This document shows, piece after piece, positions 33,181-45,166 of a stretch of 64,000 nt of DNA (positions are counted from its first letter, which is position 1; each line of letters starts with the position of its first letter). This DNA is from Salisapilia sapeloensis (Eukaryota; Oomycota; Peronosporomycetes; Peronosporales; Salisapiliaceae): the NCBI GenBank assembly GCA_023334545.1, contig JAADVB010000002.1:116745-180744 (forward strand), read 5' to 3'. Below the pieces are notes generated by a model. It made no database searches and was not told the origin of the DNA. It worked only from the letters and a program-made list of their open reading frames with translations. A program made the position numbers and the translations under genes.

Positions 33181-34505
33181 TTAGCCCGCCGCCTGCAGCT
33201 TATCGAGGCAGCGCATACCTTGCTCCTCGTAGTCTTTCTTGAGAATCCAGAACGCGTCGTTGTCTTTCATGACGTCACCAAGGACACTGCCACCGAGGAA
33301 CACGAGGTGTTTACGACGAGGGGGATCGTCAATCTTGAGGCGGAATTTACTCAGTCGCGACTTGTCGCCCTTGAGCACGTCCGTCAAGTACCTCGCCTTG
33401 ATGTCCTTCTCCAGTCGAGACGGGAGACCAGGGTACATGGACGACCCGCCACTTAGGACGATGTTTTTAAAGAACTCGGTACGCAAGTCAATGTCTGCTT
33501 TCATGCACATGTCAAACACCATGTCGCTCAGTCCTTGGGATTCACTGTCCAAAAGGTGGGGATAGAAGAGTGCTTCAGCTGCTTCAAAGCGCTCGCGACC
33601 GATACGGATGACACGACCATCAGGGAGTTCGTACGTGTCTTCCAAAACAGTTGTCTGAGCTGCCAAGTCACGTTCAGCTTGAGGATCGTACGCGACGTAG
33701 CAAAGCTTCTCTTTAATCTGACGCACAGTCTCGAAGTCCGCCGTTCGGTTGAAAGCATAACCACGGCGCAAGAGGAGTTTGATCAGGTATTGAGTGATGT
33801 GACGACCAGCAACGTCTAGGCGACGGATGAGGTGCTGCGGGACGTAGCCTTCGTACACGGGTACGACGTGCGTGACACCATCACCCGTGTCGATGACAAC
33901 GCCAGTAGTGATACCCTGTGCGTAGAGCGTAAGCATGGCTTGGGTGGTGATGTTGACGCCATCAAAGTTGTACTTTTCCAGCATCATTTCCACGAGCTTT
34001 TCACGGTTCTTCTTGGGGTTTAGAGGAGGTTCCGTAAGGAGAATGCGATGGCCATCGGACGGATTGATCGCCATACGCTCCTTGAACGTATAATCCCACA
34101 GTTTCTCCATATCGTCCCAGTTCTTGACAATACCATTTTCAACAGGGTATGAGATCTCTAGATTCGATCGTACGGCTGCTGCTTCATCGCCAAACATAAT
34201 ATCCTACCTTTCCATGTTCAGTTCGAGTGCATGCATAGAGTAGAAAGTAGAGTGTACTTGGAGGAGGATGTCAGTCTGCACGGCTTCCTCGGCACGTAGG
34301 ATTGGACGACCAACGAGAGATGGGAAGATGCACTTGGGGAAGTTCTCACCGGCATATCCACACTTGACAAACTAAAAGCACCGGTGAGAATATACCTTCA
34401 CACACGCTTCACATATCCAAAATTGGAGGAAAAGAAAAGTAGAGCATGTAGATGACGTACCCCAGTACCGTTATCACACACGATGACTTTATTTGCAGCT
34501 ACCAT
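33181..34505 (-). CDS. ARP2: actin-related protein 2 (Arp2/3 complex), three exons
   Basis: Exons 34505-34461, 34371-34258 and 34203-33181 (introns 89 and 54 nt) give 393 residues, against 394 in human ARP2. The product starts [16 protein letters not shown] with [12 protein letters not shown] (first ATP phosphate loop) and runs through [50 protein letters not shown] (second phosphate loop), [47 protein letters not shown] and [15 protein letters not shown]. These are ARP2 rather than actin features, for example RRLDVAGR and the PPRRKH segment. ARP2 pairs with ARP3 to start branched actin filaments in the cytoplasm. It is head to head with the Dicer-like gene. Confidence 0.95.
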
Positions 34506-34681
34506 GTCGCTTGGAGGATGCGAAGATAGGCCAAAGTACTTGACACTTTGATCTTTAAGTTCTTTTGTCGTATATTCGTGTACTTCTTTGCGTTAAGTGG
34601 TTAAAAATGCGCACGCTAACTGATGATTGGATGAAATGTGTACTGCAAGCTTGATACGAACCGATCTACGCTTCGACCGAG
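34506..34681. promoter_or_regulatory. divergent promoter of ARP2 and Dicer-like gene
   Basis: A 176-bp gap between opposite start codons. It carries an inverted CCAAT box (ATTGG at 34626-34630), about 50 bp before the Dicer-like ATG. No TATA box is obvious. Confidence 0.45.
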
Positions 34682-37600
34682 ATGGCGCTGCGATCGTATC
34701 AGGAGGAAGTGCTGGCAGTCGCAAAACGGCGGAATGTCATGCTCAATGCACCTGTACAGGTCGGTAAAACGTATATGGCTGCCATGCTTTTACGAGAATG
34801 GATATTGTCTTTAAATGGGAATGAATCGACTGCTATTGGCATCGCTGTTGCTACCACTGCGGCCGATCGATTAATATTATTCAAAGAACTAGCTCGTTTA
34901 TGCAGTACGCCAGTGTGGATGGGAACTAGTATGAAAGAACCACTTTTGACATCCCATCTCATGGTAATCTCGCCGGATCGACTTTTGGAAGCCGTACGCT
35001 CGGAGGAATTGGAGCTAGCAAATGTATCCATGCTCGTCATGGAAAACACAGAACAGGTACATTTACATTCACTATTCTACTTTAAATCACGGGATATACT
35101 GGTATGCCAATGTACGCACTTGTAGATCCACTGTAGCTTTCCATCCTTCTTTCGCTACTTATTCTCTACGTCCAACGCATTGGCATCCAATTCCAACCTT
35201 CGAATATTTGCTACAAGTCAAGAGAAGTTGTCTCAATGTACGATGGATGACAAAAGTGAAGGCACAGTAGCCTTCTTTCAACTCGTTCAGGCCGTAAACT
35301 ACATTACGCATACTTCTGTCGGTCCAAATGCGGCACCTGTCTTATCAGAAGCGTTTGATCCCACAAACCTTCCATCTACTCACCTCGAGACATCCGTTCG
35401 AGATTATATTCTCGGTGACAATCCGAAGAAAGTCGATTTCGTCCAACTCTTTCGTCTTGAATTAGAACTAGGGAACTCTGCCGCATCGTTTGATGTGAAA
35501 CGAAAACAAGAGCGATTGAAAAAGTTTATGGAAGACGCACAAGCCGTCTATACGCACCTAGGTCTCTGGTGTTTACTCAAGTACATTCAAATCGAGTTAC
35601 AGACCAACTTGCGGCCGTGTCTTGTGGATGATCCTGATAACATCAATGTACAACGCAAGAGAGCAAAGGATGACGAGAACGAGTCGGGGGAATACAAAGT
35701 AGAGGTAGACATGGAAAGTGAGAGTGATACTGGCAATACACGCGAGGCGATGATGGCCTGGATCGACCAGTGGGACGATGAAGAAGTCAAGAAACGTATT
35801 TGTCCGATTGTAAAAGCGATCAAGTGGCTCGACAAGCTTCTCGTCCAAACTACCACCATGGCAGCTACTCCTCGACTGCGTAAAGCAGCTGATATTGTCG
35901 TATCCCGAGGCAAGAACGATGCGTACTTGACCGACAGCAAGGATGAATCAGTCCAGAGTATGCGTTGTTGGGTCTTGGTCTTACGTCGATGCCATGTTCA
36001 TGTATTAGCAGAGTACTTTTCTGCATGTCTTCAACCTCTAAACCTGCCTCCTGCGTGTGGTATGCAAGGGAATGCTTCTGCTCGTATCAGTGGTAGTCTA
36101 CATGGATCCTCTCCACTCCGTATCATCAACATGCTATGGAATGGACAGACGAACGTCATCGTCTCGACATCCATGTCGAAAACGTCGAGTAAGAGGCGAA
36201 AGGCTCCTCCGACCTGTGACTTGGTACTTGCGTTAGATGACATGAACGAGGCAGATAAGCTGCTAGACTGTTACTCGCTTGCTGACCCTGATCATGGTGT
36301 CGTCAAATGTTTAATCGAAGACACGAAAGCAGCAGCAAGTCGCTTCATTGGCGTACTACAAAAGCTGCAGGCTTTGCAGCAAATTGAGATGGAGCAAAGC
36401 GGACAAACTTCGACAGCTACAGACAGTAGCACAATGTCTATGGATACGGTCGGAGCAGTTGTGCACCAGACAACGTTCCGTGGCGTTGGAGCTCAAGTAG
36501 CTGCAACGATAGCAAGTCAGAAGAAGATGGAGATGTATTATCAGGACACTGGTGCACGTCTAGACGTAGAAAATAGTGTTCAAGTGCTAAGTGCGTTCTG
36601 TGATACGCTCCCAGGTCTCGACACATACGACCGTCGTCCACAGTACGTCGTCAAGCGGCATCCGATGGGGTCTGGTATGACTGAATCGACGAAACGTAGT
36701 AAGAAAGATCGTCGTGCGTACAATAGCACGTTGGACGACAAGATTGATGATCTCAAGGTCGAGGCGCTAGATGATACGGACGTGAAGGAGACGTCTCGAT
36801 TTGAATTTTCTGCAACGTTGATCGTACCGTCCGTATTAAAAATAAAAAAGCAGTACGGATCGGCAAAAGTATCTTCAGATAAAGAGGCAAAAGGGATTGT
36901 TGCGTTTAAGGCTTGTCAAGCGTTGTGTAAACAGGGGTATCTAGATCGTCACTTTCGTTCGGTTTTGGAGACAGATGAGCAGACACCAGCTACTGGATCG
37001 ACGGGTGAAGATACGACAGTGAAGGACACGACAGTCGTGGAAGATCACTTGAGTGATTTGTCAACGCAGAGCTCGTATGATATACCACCTGTAAATGCAT
37101 CCGACTTGGGACTACGACCTGTGCGTAGTCTCCTCCAGGACGATCAACTTGCTACCGCAGGCTCCGTGACAATGCACTTGTATGGTCTCTCCGACCTCCG
37201 CTTCGCCATCTTGTCTACAGACGAGCTGTATACTGGTAACACGAATACCGGCTGGAGATACGACTTTGCCACGAGTGCAGTCATGAGCCCAGAGCTACGT
37301 CCTGTGACGTTGCAGAAAGCTGCGACGAGTGTGACGTTGACCAAGGATGAGCTGCAACTAGCTCTTCACTTCCATCTCGTCCTGTTGCGTCTAGCGTGTA
37401 TGCGTGTGGAAGACGCGATGCGAGACGTCGATATTGCAAATGATAGTATCTGGAATGAGTTTTCCAATCAAAATGATAAAGGATATGTCGTTGTACCAGC
37501 GATAGAGTCGACTGGAGGTAGTGGCATCGATTGGGAGTACCTCAAGGACATTCTGTCTCAGCCTCTATTGGAACCCATGTGGCCACAAGGAGATAGCCAA

Positions 37601-39307
37601 GCATTTGATAAGATGGACGACTGGATCCTCGTTCCGACGAATAGACGTAACGTCACGTATATCGTACAGAAGGTAAGTGACAAGAGCGTGAAGCAGTTGC
37701 AGGAAACGTACTTGTCGGATCCTGCTGCATGGACAACTCACTTGAAGAAAGGCAAGTCGACTCCAGGGAATCCGATCTTAGGTCGATGGTACACTCGAGA
37801 CCACTTAAGTGAAGCAGATAGTACCCAGCCATTGCTACATAGCGTCCAAGTACCGACAATCGTGCCTCTGATTCGACGTGTGATGCAGCGAAATAACCAA
37901 GACGGTGCGATAGCTCGTTCTCAACACAAATTTAACGAACGACTGCTGATGCCTCAGTACACATCTCGTCTACGTATGTCTCGTCAACGATACTTTGAAG
38001 CGATGGGCGTCGTCCCGTTGCTCTATGACTTTGAACGCAAGTGTCAGTTGTCGAAACTCATGAGTCACATTGGTGTCGAAGTGGATTTAGCTTTGCTTGA
38101 AGACGCGACGACGAAACCAAATTACGAACGACTAGAGATTCTAGGAGATACTTTTTTAAAGTTAGAAACGTCCTGGTATATGTATCAGGAACGAACGGAC
38201 TTGAGGCAGGAAGGCGCGTTGACGCAGTTGCGAAGGGATATCATCCGGAATGACAGGTTGCTTCAATTCGCGATGAAGCAAGGACTGCATCGATGTATGT
38301 TGTATCCGTCGGCTATTGAACAAAAGCCTTTTGATCATTGGAAACCTTCGTGTATGGGACGCACGCCACTGCCGGTGGTAGCGCCTTCCAAGTGGATTGC
38401 TGATGTCCTGGAAGCTGTTTGTGGAGCATACCTCGTGGGTGTTGGAGAAACTGGAGCTCGACACTTTCTCCATTGGACTGGTGTCCAAGTCCCGAGTGAT
38501 AACCACATGTACGCAGGTTCGTTCTATCCGTTCTGCTACCCGAACGAGATTCTGCATGAAGGTAATGACGTCAAGAGCGATGCGCTCGACTTTTCCATCT
38601 CACGTTTCCAAGATGCACCAGAGCGACTGGAAGCGTTGCAACGACGACTCAAGTACTCTTTTAAGAATAAGAGGTTGCTGCTCGAGGCAGTGACACATCC
38701 GTCTACCGGGAAAGTCATCTTGTCGACAGCATCAAACCAGCCAGAGACGTGGAAAGGAGACTATGAACGACTGGAGTATCTAGGAGATGCGATCATTGAG
38801 TACTTGACACTATCGTATGCCTATGTAAGTTATGAGCACTGGCAACCTGGCGCATTGTCGTTGTGGAAAAGTGCTACAGTCTCCAACGATGCACTTGGTA
38901 AGACAGCGTTGGCATGCTTTGGGGTGGACGAGTGCATGCTGTCTGGTGCTTTACGTATTGATCCGGAAACGCTGGATGTAGTATCGAGTATCGAACGCAA
39001 GTATGACTTGGTGTCATTCTCTTCTAAACTCGAGTATAAGCAGATTCATCGGAAAGGTAAGAAAGCGGAGGATGCGTTGGGACTGCCCAAGATCTTTGGA
39101 GATGTTTTTGAAGCACTTGTGGCTGCAGTGTTTTTGGATTCAGGTCGAGACCTTCATTGTGTACGAGATGTCTTTCTCGGACCACTCTTGGAGACGGTTG
39201 GAAAGGAAGCATTGGCGTTTGTGTGTCGAGAGAGTGGCATATCGATGGATCCGGCGTTGGAGGAGGAGGATGAACAGGACTTAATGCTTTTAAGTGATGA
39301 CGAGTAA
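34682..39307 (+). CDS. Dicer-like RNase III with degenerate helicase domain, two exons
   Basis: Exons 34682-35056 and 35126-39307 (intron 69 nt) give 1518 residues. The N-terminus has a helicase-like start (MALRSYQEEVLAVAKRR). Its Walker A reads PVQVGKT, and the DExH position (end of exon 1) reads MENTEQ instead of DECH. A helicase C region can be followed (NVIVSTSM, CDLVLALDD) but lacks the QxxGRxxR motif. A Dicer dimerisation domain follows (FSATLIVPSVLKIKK, about residue 683), then a PAZ-like region (DWILVPTNRRNVTYIV, about 956). Two RNase III domains come last. The first has YERLEILGDTFLK (about 1125) and SKWIADVLEAVCGAYL. The second has YERLEYLGDAIIEY (about 1338) and PKIFGDVFEALVAAVFLD. 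The acidic metal-binding residues are present in both. The enzyme should cut double-stranded RNA into small RNAs, probably without ATP. No dsRNA-binding domain is obvious at the end. Confidence 0.92.
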
Positions 39308-39451
39308 GCGTGAGTGGGCGTGAAAAGAATGAAGTAGCTCGAGGATTCCATGACTGTCTGGTTTCGTTTCATCCGACTCTTTGATTGATATCTAGCTGTA
39401 ACCACCTTGAGAAAGGATAAAAAGACGCTGTTGTTGCTTTGTCAACAAACG

Positions 39452-40216
39452 ATGGTCACGAAAGGAAGTCGTGTGATGATACTCGCAAGTGCTTCTGGAT
39501 TACTGTTTCTCTACTGTTATCTGAACGCTACGAATCGCTCGGTGCCGACATTTCTAATTCAGTCTCCAGCATATTTGCAGCATGACGTGGGATTCAGCAG
39601 TGCATCACGATGGATGGAAAGTCTGCACACAATTCATCAGCTCAAAGGGATCTTTAGTGCTTCATACGACCAACGATTGAGTTTGAGTCGTAACCTGCAT
39701 CAAGAAGCTCGATTTGAGTTCTTCATGTTGCTAGGGAAACTTGGACTCCAATGTTCCATTCTCCTCTTTCTCTACCAACACAAGTGCGTTTCCAGACGTC
39801 TAACGATCCCATGCATGGGACTCTGTGCCGTCCAAGTCATTGCGTGGAAGATGCTAAACACAAGTGCGATGGAAGTCCTATCATCCGCCGAATCCCTCCG
39901 CAACATGTCTACCTTTTACGCAACCTTGCTCCCCACGCTCTTTACCACTCGATACGCATCCATGATGATCGTCAACGCAGCTCTAGGTTACTACTACCTC
40001 CTCTACTTCCAAGCAACCATCCCGAAGCAATGGCGTCGCATCCCGCGGTTTCTCGGTAATCATAACCTCATCCTCTCCACTCTCTACATATCTACTTCCA
40101 TCGTATCTCTCATGAGCATCTCGTCGCCTCCCCTCCGCAGTCTATCCGAAGCCGCTGTATCGATAGAAAACCTAGCACTCACCACCTCCATCCTCCACCT
40201 TGCAACGCCAAACTAG
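39452..40216 (+). CDS. multi-pass membrane protein of unknown function
   Basis: From the ATG at 39452 the frame has 254 residues; upstream it is open only with TTG. About five to six hydrophobic segments are visible, such as VMILASASGLLFLYCYL near the N-terminus, LGKLGLQCSILLFLYQ, IPCMGLCAVQVIAW, SMMIVNAALGYYYLLYF and LILSTLYISTSIVSLMS. Predicted loops hold a few basic residues (HKCVSRRL, IPKQWRRIPRF). No transporter signature is recognised. The layout (short loops, no large domain) resembles small ER or mitochondrial membrane proteins such as the TMEM33/Per33 group. That comparison is weak. It follows the Dicer-like gene by 145 bp and is convergent with the calcium pump, 46 bp apart. Confidence 0.7.
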   Translation: MVTKGSRVMILASASGLLFLYCYLNATNRSVPTFLIQSPAYLQHDVGFSSASRWMESLHTIHQLKGIFSASYDQRLSLSRNLHQEARFEFFMLLGKLGLQCSILLFLYQHKCVSRRLTIPCMGLCAVQVIAWKMLNTSAMEVLSSAESLRNMSTFYATLLPTLFTTRYASMMIVNAALGYYYLLYFQATIPKQWRRIPRFLGNHNLILSTLYISTSIVSLMSISSPPLRSLSEAAVSIENLALTTSILHLATPN

Positions 40217-40262
40217 ATCAACAAAGTGAATCTGTATTGTTTTAAAGTCCAAGTCTTGTCTT

Positions 40263-43200
40263 CTACTGGTGTTTCTTGTCGCCCAAGCGCTCTTCAAGTT
40301 CCTTGGCAGCCATGTGTCGCCCAAAGAGTTTCAACACTTCATCAATGAGAATCACCGGGAGGGAAAACGCCATGACGAGCGTCCACTCTCCAAGATCCAG
40401 TGGCGTCACGCCAAACGTCTCGGCCAAGACATCCACATACAGGATCAAAAAGTGAGCTCCGAACGACGCCACCATGGCGAGCATCAAGTACGGGTTCTTC
40501 CACGGTGGCATCGTCACGAGCGACCCGTCTTCCGACAGCGCATTCAATGCATTGAACATTTCAATCGCGACCAAGACCGATAGACTCAAGGTACTCGCAA
40601 CTCGCTTCCCATCCGTAAAGTACTTGCACGGATCTTTGGACAAGTCGAGACCGTCAAAGCTGTTGACGGTAAAGTTACTCCAGCTGTGGCATTCGCTCCA
40701 GTGGGTCAGTTCGTAGAACGAAATCAACGAATGGCCGTCGTTCGAACCTTCATAAAACATGTACCAGTAGGCAAAGACGCCGACACAGGCAAAGCCAACA
40801 TAGATGCCAACGACCATGTAGCGGAAGAAGACCCAGCCATTGATCAGCACGTCGTCGCTACGACGAGGCGGTTTGGTCATGATGTCCTTGTCCGGAGGGT
40901 TGAAGCCGAGCGCCGTGGCCGGAGGACCGTCCGTCACGAGGTTCACCCACAGCAGCTGCACCGGAGACAGACCTTCCGGCATACCTAACGCAGCCGTAAA
41001 GAAGATAGCAGCGACCTCACCGATGTTGCTACTGATAAGGTAGCGGATGAACGCCTGCATGTTGTTGTAGATGGCGCGACCTTCTTCGACAGCCGCGACG
41101 ATCGTAGCAAAGTTGTCGTCGGCGAGCACCATGTCCGACGCTTCCTTGGCCACTTCCGTGCCGGTGATGCCCATGGCGATACCAATATCCGCTTGCTTCA
41201 AGGCCGGCGCGTCGTTTACGCCGTCACCCGTCATAGCCGTGACTTCTCCCTCCTTCTTGAGCATCTTGACAAGCTTCTGCTTGTGCTTGGGCTCGGTACG
41301 AGAGAAGACCATGCTGCCACTGCCTTCCTTGGCCATCAAGTGCTTAATCTGCTCTGCTTCCGGCAGTTTAAAGAAGTCGTGACCAGTGAACGACCTACGA
41401 GACACGTCTTCATCTTCTTCAAAGACACCAATCTGGCGACAGATACTCTCGGCAGTCAACTTGTTGTCGCCCGTGATGACAATGACGCGAATACCAGCCG
41501 TGTGGCACGTCTCGATCATCGGCTTCACCTCTGGACGTGGCGGGTCGAGCATACTGGCAAGTCCGACGAATGTCAAGTCGCTCTCGACGTCGACAAACTT
41601 ATCCGGATTCTCCAACAACTTTTGCGCCGAGTGATGACGGTCGCCATCGTAGTTGGCGAGCTCCCCAAGCTCATTCTTCTTGGCAAGAGCAAGGCATCGG
41701 AGCGATTTACTTGCGAGACGAGAAACTTCTTCAAGAAGCGTCTGCTTGCCAGCAGCAGTAAGAGGCTTGACGCTTCCGTCCTGTAGCTGGATGGAGGAGC
41801 AACGAGAGATGAGTCCTTCCGGTGCACCCTTAACAAACAAGACGTTGCTACCGCTCGGCTGTCCACACACAACTGACATGGACTTGCGGTCACGAGAGAA
41901 CTCAAGAATCGCCTTCTTCGGGTAGTTCTCCTTCCACATGTTGTTGCAGAACTGCACTGCTTTCTGCGGATCGGACTTTTGCAACGAAGCGTGCTGAGCT
42001 TCCATCGAAGTGTCTCCATTGACACCAATCTTCTCTACGAGTACGCGCAAAGCAGCTTCCGTCGGTTCACCAACGCGAACGTACTTTCCATCCAAGAACT
42101 CGACAGAGGCTTCGTTACAAAGAGAAGCGATCTGTGCCACAGTCGAGACGGCAGCATGCGTGCCTACAGCGGCCGAACCAGAGATCTTTCCAATTGGAGC
42201 GTACGTATGTCCTTCGACGTCGTAGCGTACTAACTCCTTCTCAGAAGATCCGACGTGTGCAAATTGGATGCAAGACATTTCGTTCGTGGTTAGCGTACCC
42301 GTTTTATCGGAGCAAATGACTGTGGTGCAACCAAGCGTCTCGACAGAGGGGAGTTTACGGACGATAGCATTTTTCTTGGCCATCTTTCTCGTACCCAGCG
42401 CCAAGCACGTGGTGATGACGGCAGGTAGACCTTCCGGAATAGCTGCCACGGCCAAAGCGACTGCGATTTTAAAGTAGTAGATGCAGCCCTTCAAGATAGA
42501 GCCATGTGCCGGGTCGAAAAAGTTCTTGTAGTTGATGATCCAGACGACGAGACAGATGATACCGATGACCTTGCTTAGTAATTCGCCAAACTCGTCGAGC
42601 TTCTTCTTCAACGGCGTCGCCTCCTCTTCCTCAGCAGCATCCTGGACACTCTGCTGGATCTTACCAATCTCCGTCCGCATACCGGTTTCCACCACGACTC
42701 CGCGACCAATGCCACTAACGACTACGGTAGCAGCGAAGAGCATATTAGTCTTGGCCTGGATAACGTTCTCCGTCGACTTGGGCAACGCATCGAGATCCTT
42801 GTTAACAGAAGTGCTTTCACCCGTCATCTGCGCCTGCTCCACTCGCATGGCCGTGGTTTTCAACGAGATGAGACGCAAGTCGGCTGGAATCTTGTCACCC
42901 ACACGGATTTCAACGATGTCTCCCGGCACCAAGTCTTTCGACAAGACGGTGCTCATTTCACCATCACGAAGGACACGAGCGTGTTCCGACTGGAGATCCT
43001 TTAACGCTTCTAAGGCTGCTTCGGCGTTGGATTCTTGCCAGACACCGACGATGGCGTTCAAGACAAGGATCACAAGGATCACGAACGGTTCGACGTATGC
43101 CGCTAGTCCTTCATCTGCGTCTTCAAAGTACGCCAAGAGGAAGGATACGACAGCTGCACCTAATAGAATCTTGACGAGCGCATCGTCAAACTGTTCCAAG

Positions 43201-43376
43201 ACAAGTTGCCATAGCGGCGTGCCTTCTTCTTTCGCCAATTCATTCGATCCAAACGTCTTTAAACGCTTTTCCGCGTCCGATGTCGTAAGACCTTTCGACT
43301 CGTCCGTGTCGAGGTGTCGAACCACCATGTGTGGCGGTTCGACCTCGTAGCGCATGCCATCATACGAAGGTGCCAT
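40263..43376 (-). CDS. SERCA-type calcium-transporting P-type ATPase
   Basis: Single-exon frame; the ATG at 43376 ([16 protein letters not shown]) gives 1037 residues, close to animal SERCA. An upstream ATG at 43490 would add 38 unlike residues. The order is typical: N-terminal actuator ([13 protein letters not shown]), helices with [23 protein letters not shown] (actuator loop), [19 protein letters not shown] (helix M4 calcium site), [12 protein letters not shown] (phosphorylated Asp), the nucleotide-binding domain, [17 protein letters not shown], and late helices with NIGEVAAIF and [17 protein letters not shown] (calcium ligands in M5 and M6). The enzyme pumps calcium into the ER using ATP. 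The C-terminus ends KKHQ, a dilysine ER-retrieval signal. Codon use is GC-richer than in neighbours, which fits strong expression. Confidence 0.95.
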   Translation of the reverse strand: MAPSYDGMRYEVEPPHMVVRHLDTDESKGLTTSDAEKRLKTFGSNELAKEEGTPLWQLVLEQFDDALVKILLGAAVVSFLLAYFEDADEGLAAYVEPFVILVILVLNAIVGVWQESNAEAALEALKDLQSEHARVLRDGEMSTVLSKDLVPGDIVEIRVGDKIPADLRLISLKTTAMRVEQAQMTGESTSVNKDLDALPKSTENVIQAKTNMLFAATVVVSGIGRGVVVETGMRTEIGKIQQSVQDAAEEEEATPLKKKLDEFGELLSKVIGIICLVVWIINYKNFFDPAHGSILKGCIYYFKIAVALAVAAIPEGLPAVITTCLALGTRKMAKKNAIVRKLPSVETLGCTTVICSDKTGTLTTNEMSCIQFAHVGSSEKELVRYDVEGHTYAPIGKISGSAAVGTHAAVSTVAQIASLCNEASVEFLDGKYVRVGEPTEAALRVLVEKIGVNGDTSMEAQHASLQKSDPQKAVQFCNNMWKENYPKKAILEFSRDRKSMSVVCGQPSGSNVLFVKGAPEGLISRCSSIQLQDGSVKPLTAAGKQTLLEEVSRLASKSLRCLALAKKNELGELANYDGDRHHSAQKLLENPDKFVDVESDLTFVGLASMLDPPRPEVKPMIETCHTAGIRVIVITGDNKLTAESICRQIGVFEEDEDVSRRSFTGHDFFKLPEAEQIKHLMAKEGSGSMVFSRTEPKHKQKLVKMLKKEGEVTAMTGDGVNDAPALKQADIGIAMGITGTEVAKEASDMVLADDNFATIVAAVEEGRAIYNNMQAFIRYLISSNIGEVAAIFFTAALGMPEGLSPVQLLWVNLVTDGPPATALGFNPPDKDIMTKPPRRSDDVLINGWVFFRYMVVGIYVGFACVGVFAYWYMFYEGSNDGHSLISFYELTHWSECHSWSNFTVNSFDGLDLSKDPCKYFTDGKRVASTLSLSVLVAIEMFNALNALSEDGSLVTMPPWKNPYLMLAMVASFGAHFLILYVDVLAETFGVTPLDLGEWTLVMAFSLPVILIDEVLKLFGRHMAAKELEERLGDKKHQ

Positions 43377-43667
43377 GGGCTGTCGTCGAGAAAATGGATT
43401 TTGATCTTCTTGCTCTTCGAGAAGCAACGCGTGGCCTTTGCTTAATTCACACGGACAGATATCTATGTTATGAAATACAAAACTGTCCATTTCAAAAAGA
43501 AAAGGGCATTTTACAAGCTTCGGTGGATGCGAAGGGACTCTTATAACGAATGATAGGAAAGGTAAGTCGGTGGGTTGGTCACTTTACTAGATTTGGGTAA
43601 TTTGATAGTATGGCTATTTTAGGTTGGTGGCTAATTTGCGACTGATTTTAGCACCTCAGATTCGAAA
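43377..43667. promoter_or_regulatory. divergent upstream region of SERCA and mitochondrial protein
   Basis: A gap of 291 bp between the two start codons. The SERCA frame stays open to an ATG at 43490, so part may be SERCA leader or an N-terminal extension. No clear core element was identified. Confidence 0.4.
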
Positions 43668-44666
43668 ATGATGTCCAAGGCAGTGACGAGTATCCGGTGC
43701 CAATTGCAGCGACGTGCAAGGGTTTTCGGCGCTTTTCATGCATCCACTGCAAGTGCATTGAATAGTAGTGTTCAGAAAACGTCGAACATTGTGCAATGGA
43801 ACGCTCTGAACACGACGGATGCCGGTTCCATGAAATGGATGGCCGCCGTAGGCGCGATGGCAGTCGCTACATCAGCTATGTCTCTTTCAAATGGCGAGTG
43901 CGAAGCTTCGAGCGATAAAAATCCGATCCAAAGCATCGGATCGCTTTTGGATCTGTACAAGCAGATTGATGAGAACATGGAGATCATGTCGAAAAGGCTA
44001 TTGGAATCGCTCGAACAGACTTTAGAAGAAGAGAAGAAGACCAAGGACAATGAGATGCAATTGTCACCGCAGCAGCGAGCACTCAACATGAGTGTCCAGT
44101 TCGAATCGACGTTGGAAAAGGTCCAAGACTCTGTTTTCCGTAATAATTACGTGTCGAAAGAACAGGTGCAGGAAGCGTTGCAAAAGATGGTCCAGCAGCA
44201 ATTACAAGGCAGCGGTACGAACGGTCAGATTAGTCTAGAGGAAGCAGAGGCTTTAGATTACTATGTCAAACGCATCGAACGCATGCGATGGCTGTGCACT
44301 GGCTCGAGGGAACCACTGATTCCGAGTCATGTCAAGTCTGTTCATGCACCGTTGGAGGAGAAACCAGAGATGGGTGTCCATACGATTGTGCAAGTGATGG
44401 AAGAAGTCATTCCGACCTTGACAAGAGAGATGCAAGACATTGTCCAGAACGTACGTCAGCAGTCTGGCTACAATGAGAATCAGAAACGGCAATTGATTTC
44501 CAAGCAGTACCTCGAACGCTCGGCAAAGGTGACGGAAGAGATTTGCCGGAAGCACAAGGTGGATCTCGTCAAGTTCCAGAATGCGCTCATGTATTATCAT
44601 GACGACCCAGAGTTCGAGAAAGCTCTCGCGAAGTTATCTTCGGAACAACAACAAGCGTACGTATAA
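43668..44666 (+). CDS. predicted mitochondrial inner-membrane or matrix protein, unknown family
   Basis: Open frame of 332 residues with an ATG start. The N-terminus (MMSKAVTSIRCQLQRRARVF) is basic and Arg-rich without acidic residues, like a mitochondrial targeting peptide. A short hydrophobic stretch follows (MKWMAAVGAMAVATSAM, about residues 54-70), possibly a membrane anchor. The remainder is helical and rich in Glu, Gln and Lys, with coiled-coil-like stretches (LLESLEQTLEEEKKTKDNE, VQEALQKMVQQQLQGS). The C-terminal third (YLERSAKVTEEICRKHKVD, FQNALMYYHDDPEFEKAL) looks like a compact helical domain. I do not recognise the family. It is paired head to head with SERCA. Confidence 0.75.
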   Translation: MMSKAVTSIRCQLQRRARVFGAFHASTASALNSSVQKTSNIVQWNALNTTDAGSMKWMAAVGAMAVATSAMSLSNGECEASSDKNPIQSIGSLLDLYKQIDENMEIMSKRLLESLEQTLEEEKKTKDNEMQLSPQQRALNMSVQFESTLEKVQDSVFRNNYVSKEQVQEALQKMVQQQLQGSGTNGQISLEEAEALDYYVKRIERMRWLCTGSREPLIPSHVKSVHAPLEEKPEMGVHTIVQVMEEVIPTLTREMQDIVQNVRQQSGYNENQKRQLISKQYLERSAKVTEEICRKHKVDLVKFQNALMYYHDDPEFEKALAKLSSEQQQAYV

Positions 44667-44779
44667 TGGATGTTACAAGTATGTATTAATCTCATGTCTT
44701 GAGCGTAGATTCGCCGACTTGGGACTCTAGTCGTGTGCTGGGAAAAGAAATAAATTGCAAAACATTCGAAAAATAGTTT

Positions 44780-45166
44780 CTAATTGTCTCGAACTTGGAG
44801 GGGACGGACCCCCCATGCTTGACGCAATGCATTTCGTTCCGCCTTGAGGACTGCGGAAGAGGTCGCCATCGGGTCCGGCCGGATGAGGTATTTGTATAGT
44901 CTGCACACTTTGCAATCCGCGTGACCACGGCAGTTATGGTTCTTGTACGTGCGGAGCAATCGGCGTGTGGCGTGGCACAGAGCGCTTGCACAAGCGTCTC
45001 CTTTGCGGCAGCTTCGAAGATGCTGCATGCCTTTTCGTAGAGACTGAATTTTGTTTTCCCACTGCTTTCGAGCGGCAAAAGCTTGAGTCGAGTTCAATTG
45101 CCCTTGGGCTGCTGACATCGCTTGGGTTTCATCGTTGGAAAAGTCAGCAGTAAACGGCGCGGGCAT
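44780..45166 (-). CDS. small protein with one TAZ-type zinc finger
   Basis: Open frame of 128 residues from the ATG at 45166. Most of it is a single TAZ zinc-finger unit, the fold found in CBP/p300. HLRSCRKGDACASALCHATR holds the first His/Cys cluster, and NHNCRGHADCKVCRLYKYL the last. The spacing (H-x3-C, C-x4-C, then H or C-x4-C-x2-C) fits zinc-folded TAZ helices. CBP/p300 TAZ domains bind transcription factors, but here there is no acetyltransferase, bromodomain or BTB domain. A role as a free-standing protein-binding adaptor is inferred. No nuclear signal is clear. The frame may continue by splicing at the 3' end, but it stops cleanly after LQVRDN. Confidence 0.72.
   Translation of the reverse strand: MPAPFTADFSNDETQAMSAAQGQLNSTQAFAARKQWENKIQSLRKGMQHLRSCRKGDACASALCHATRRLLRTYKNHNCRGHADCKVCRLYKYLIRPDPMATSSAVLKAERNALRQAWGVRPLQVRDN

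Noticed and set aside
43377-43490. SERCA start at 43490
   Set aside because: Its 38 extra residues have no SERCA counterpart, and MAPSYDG at 43376 fits known lengths. Kept as an alternative only.
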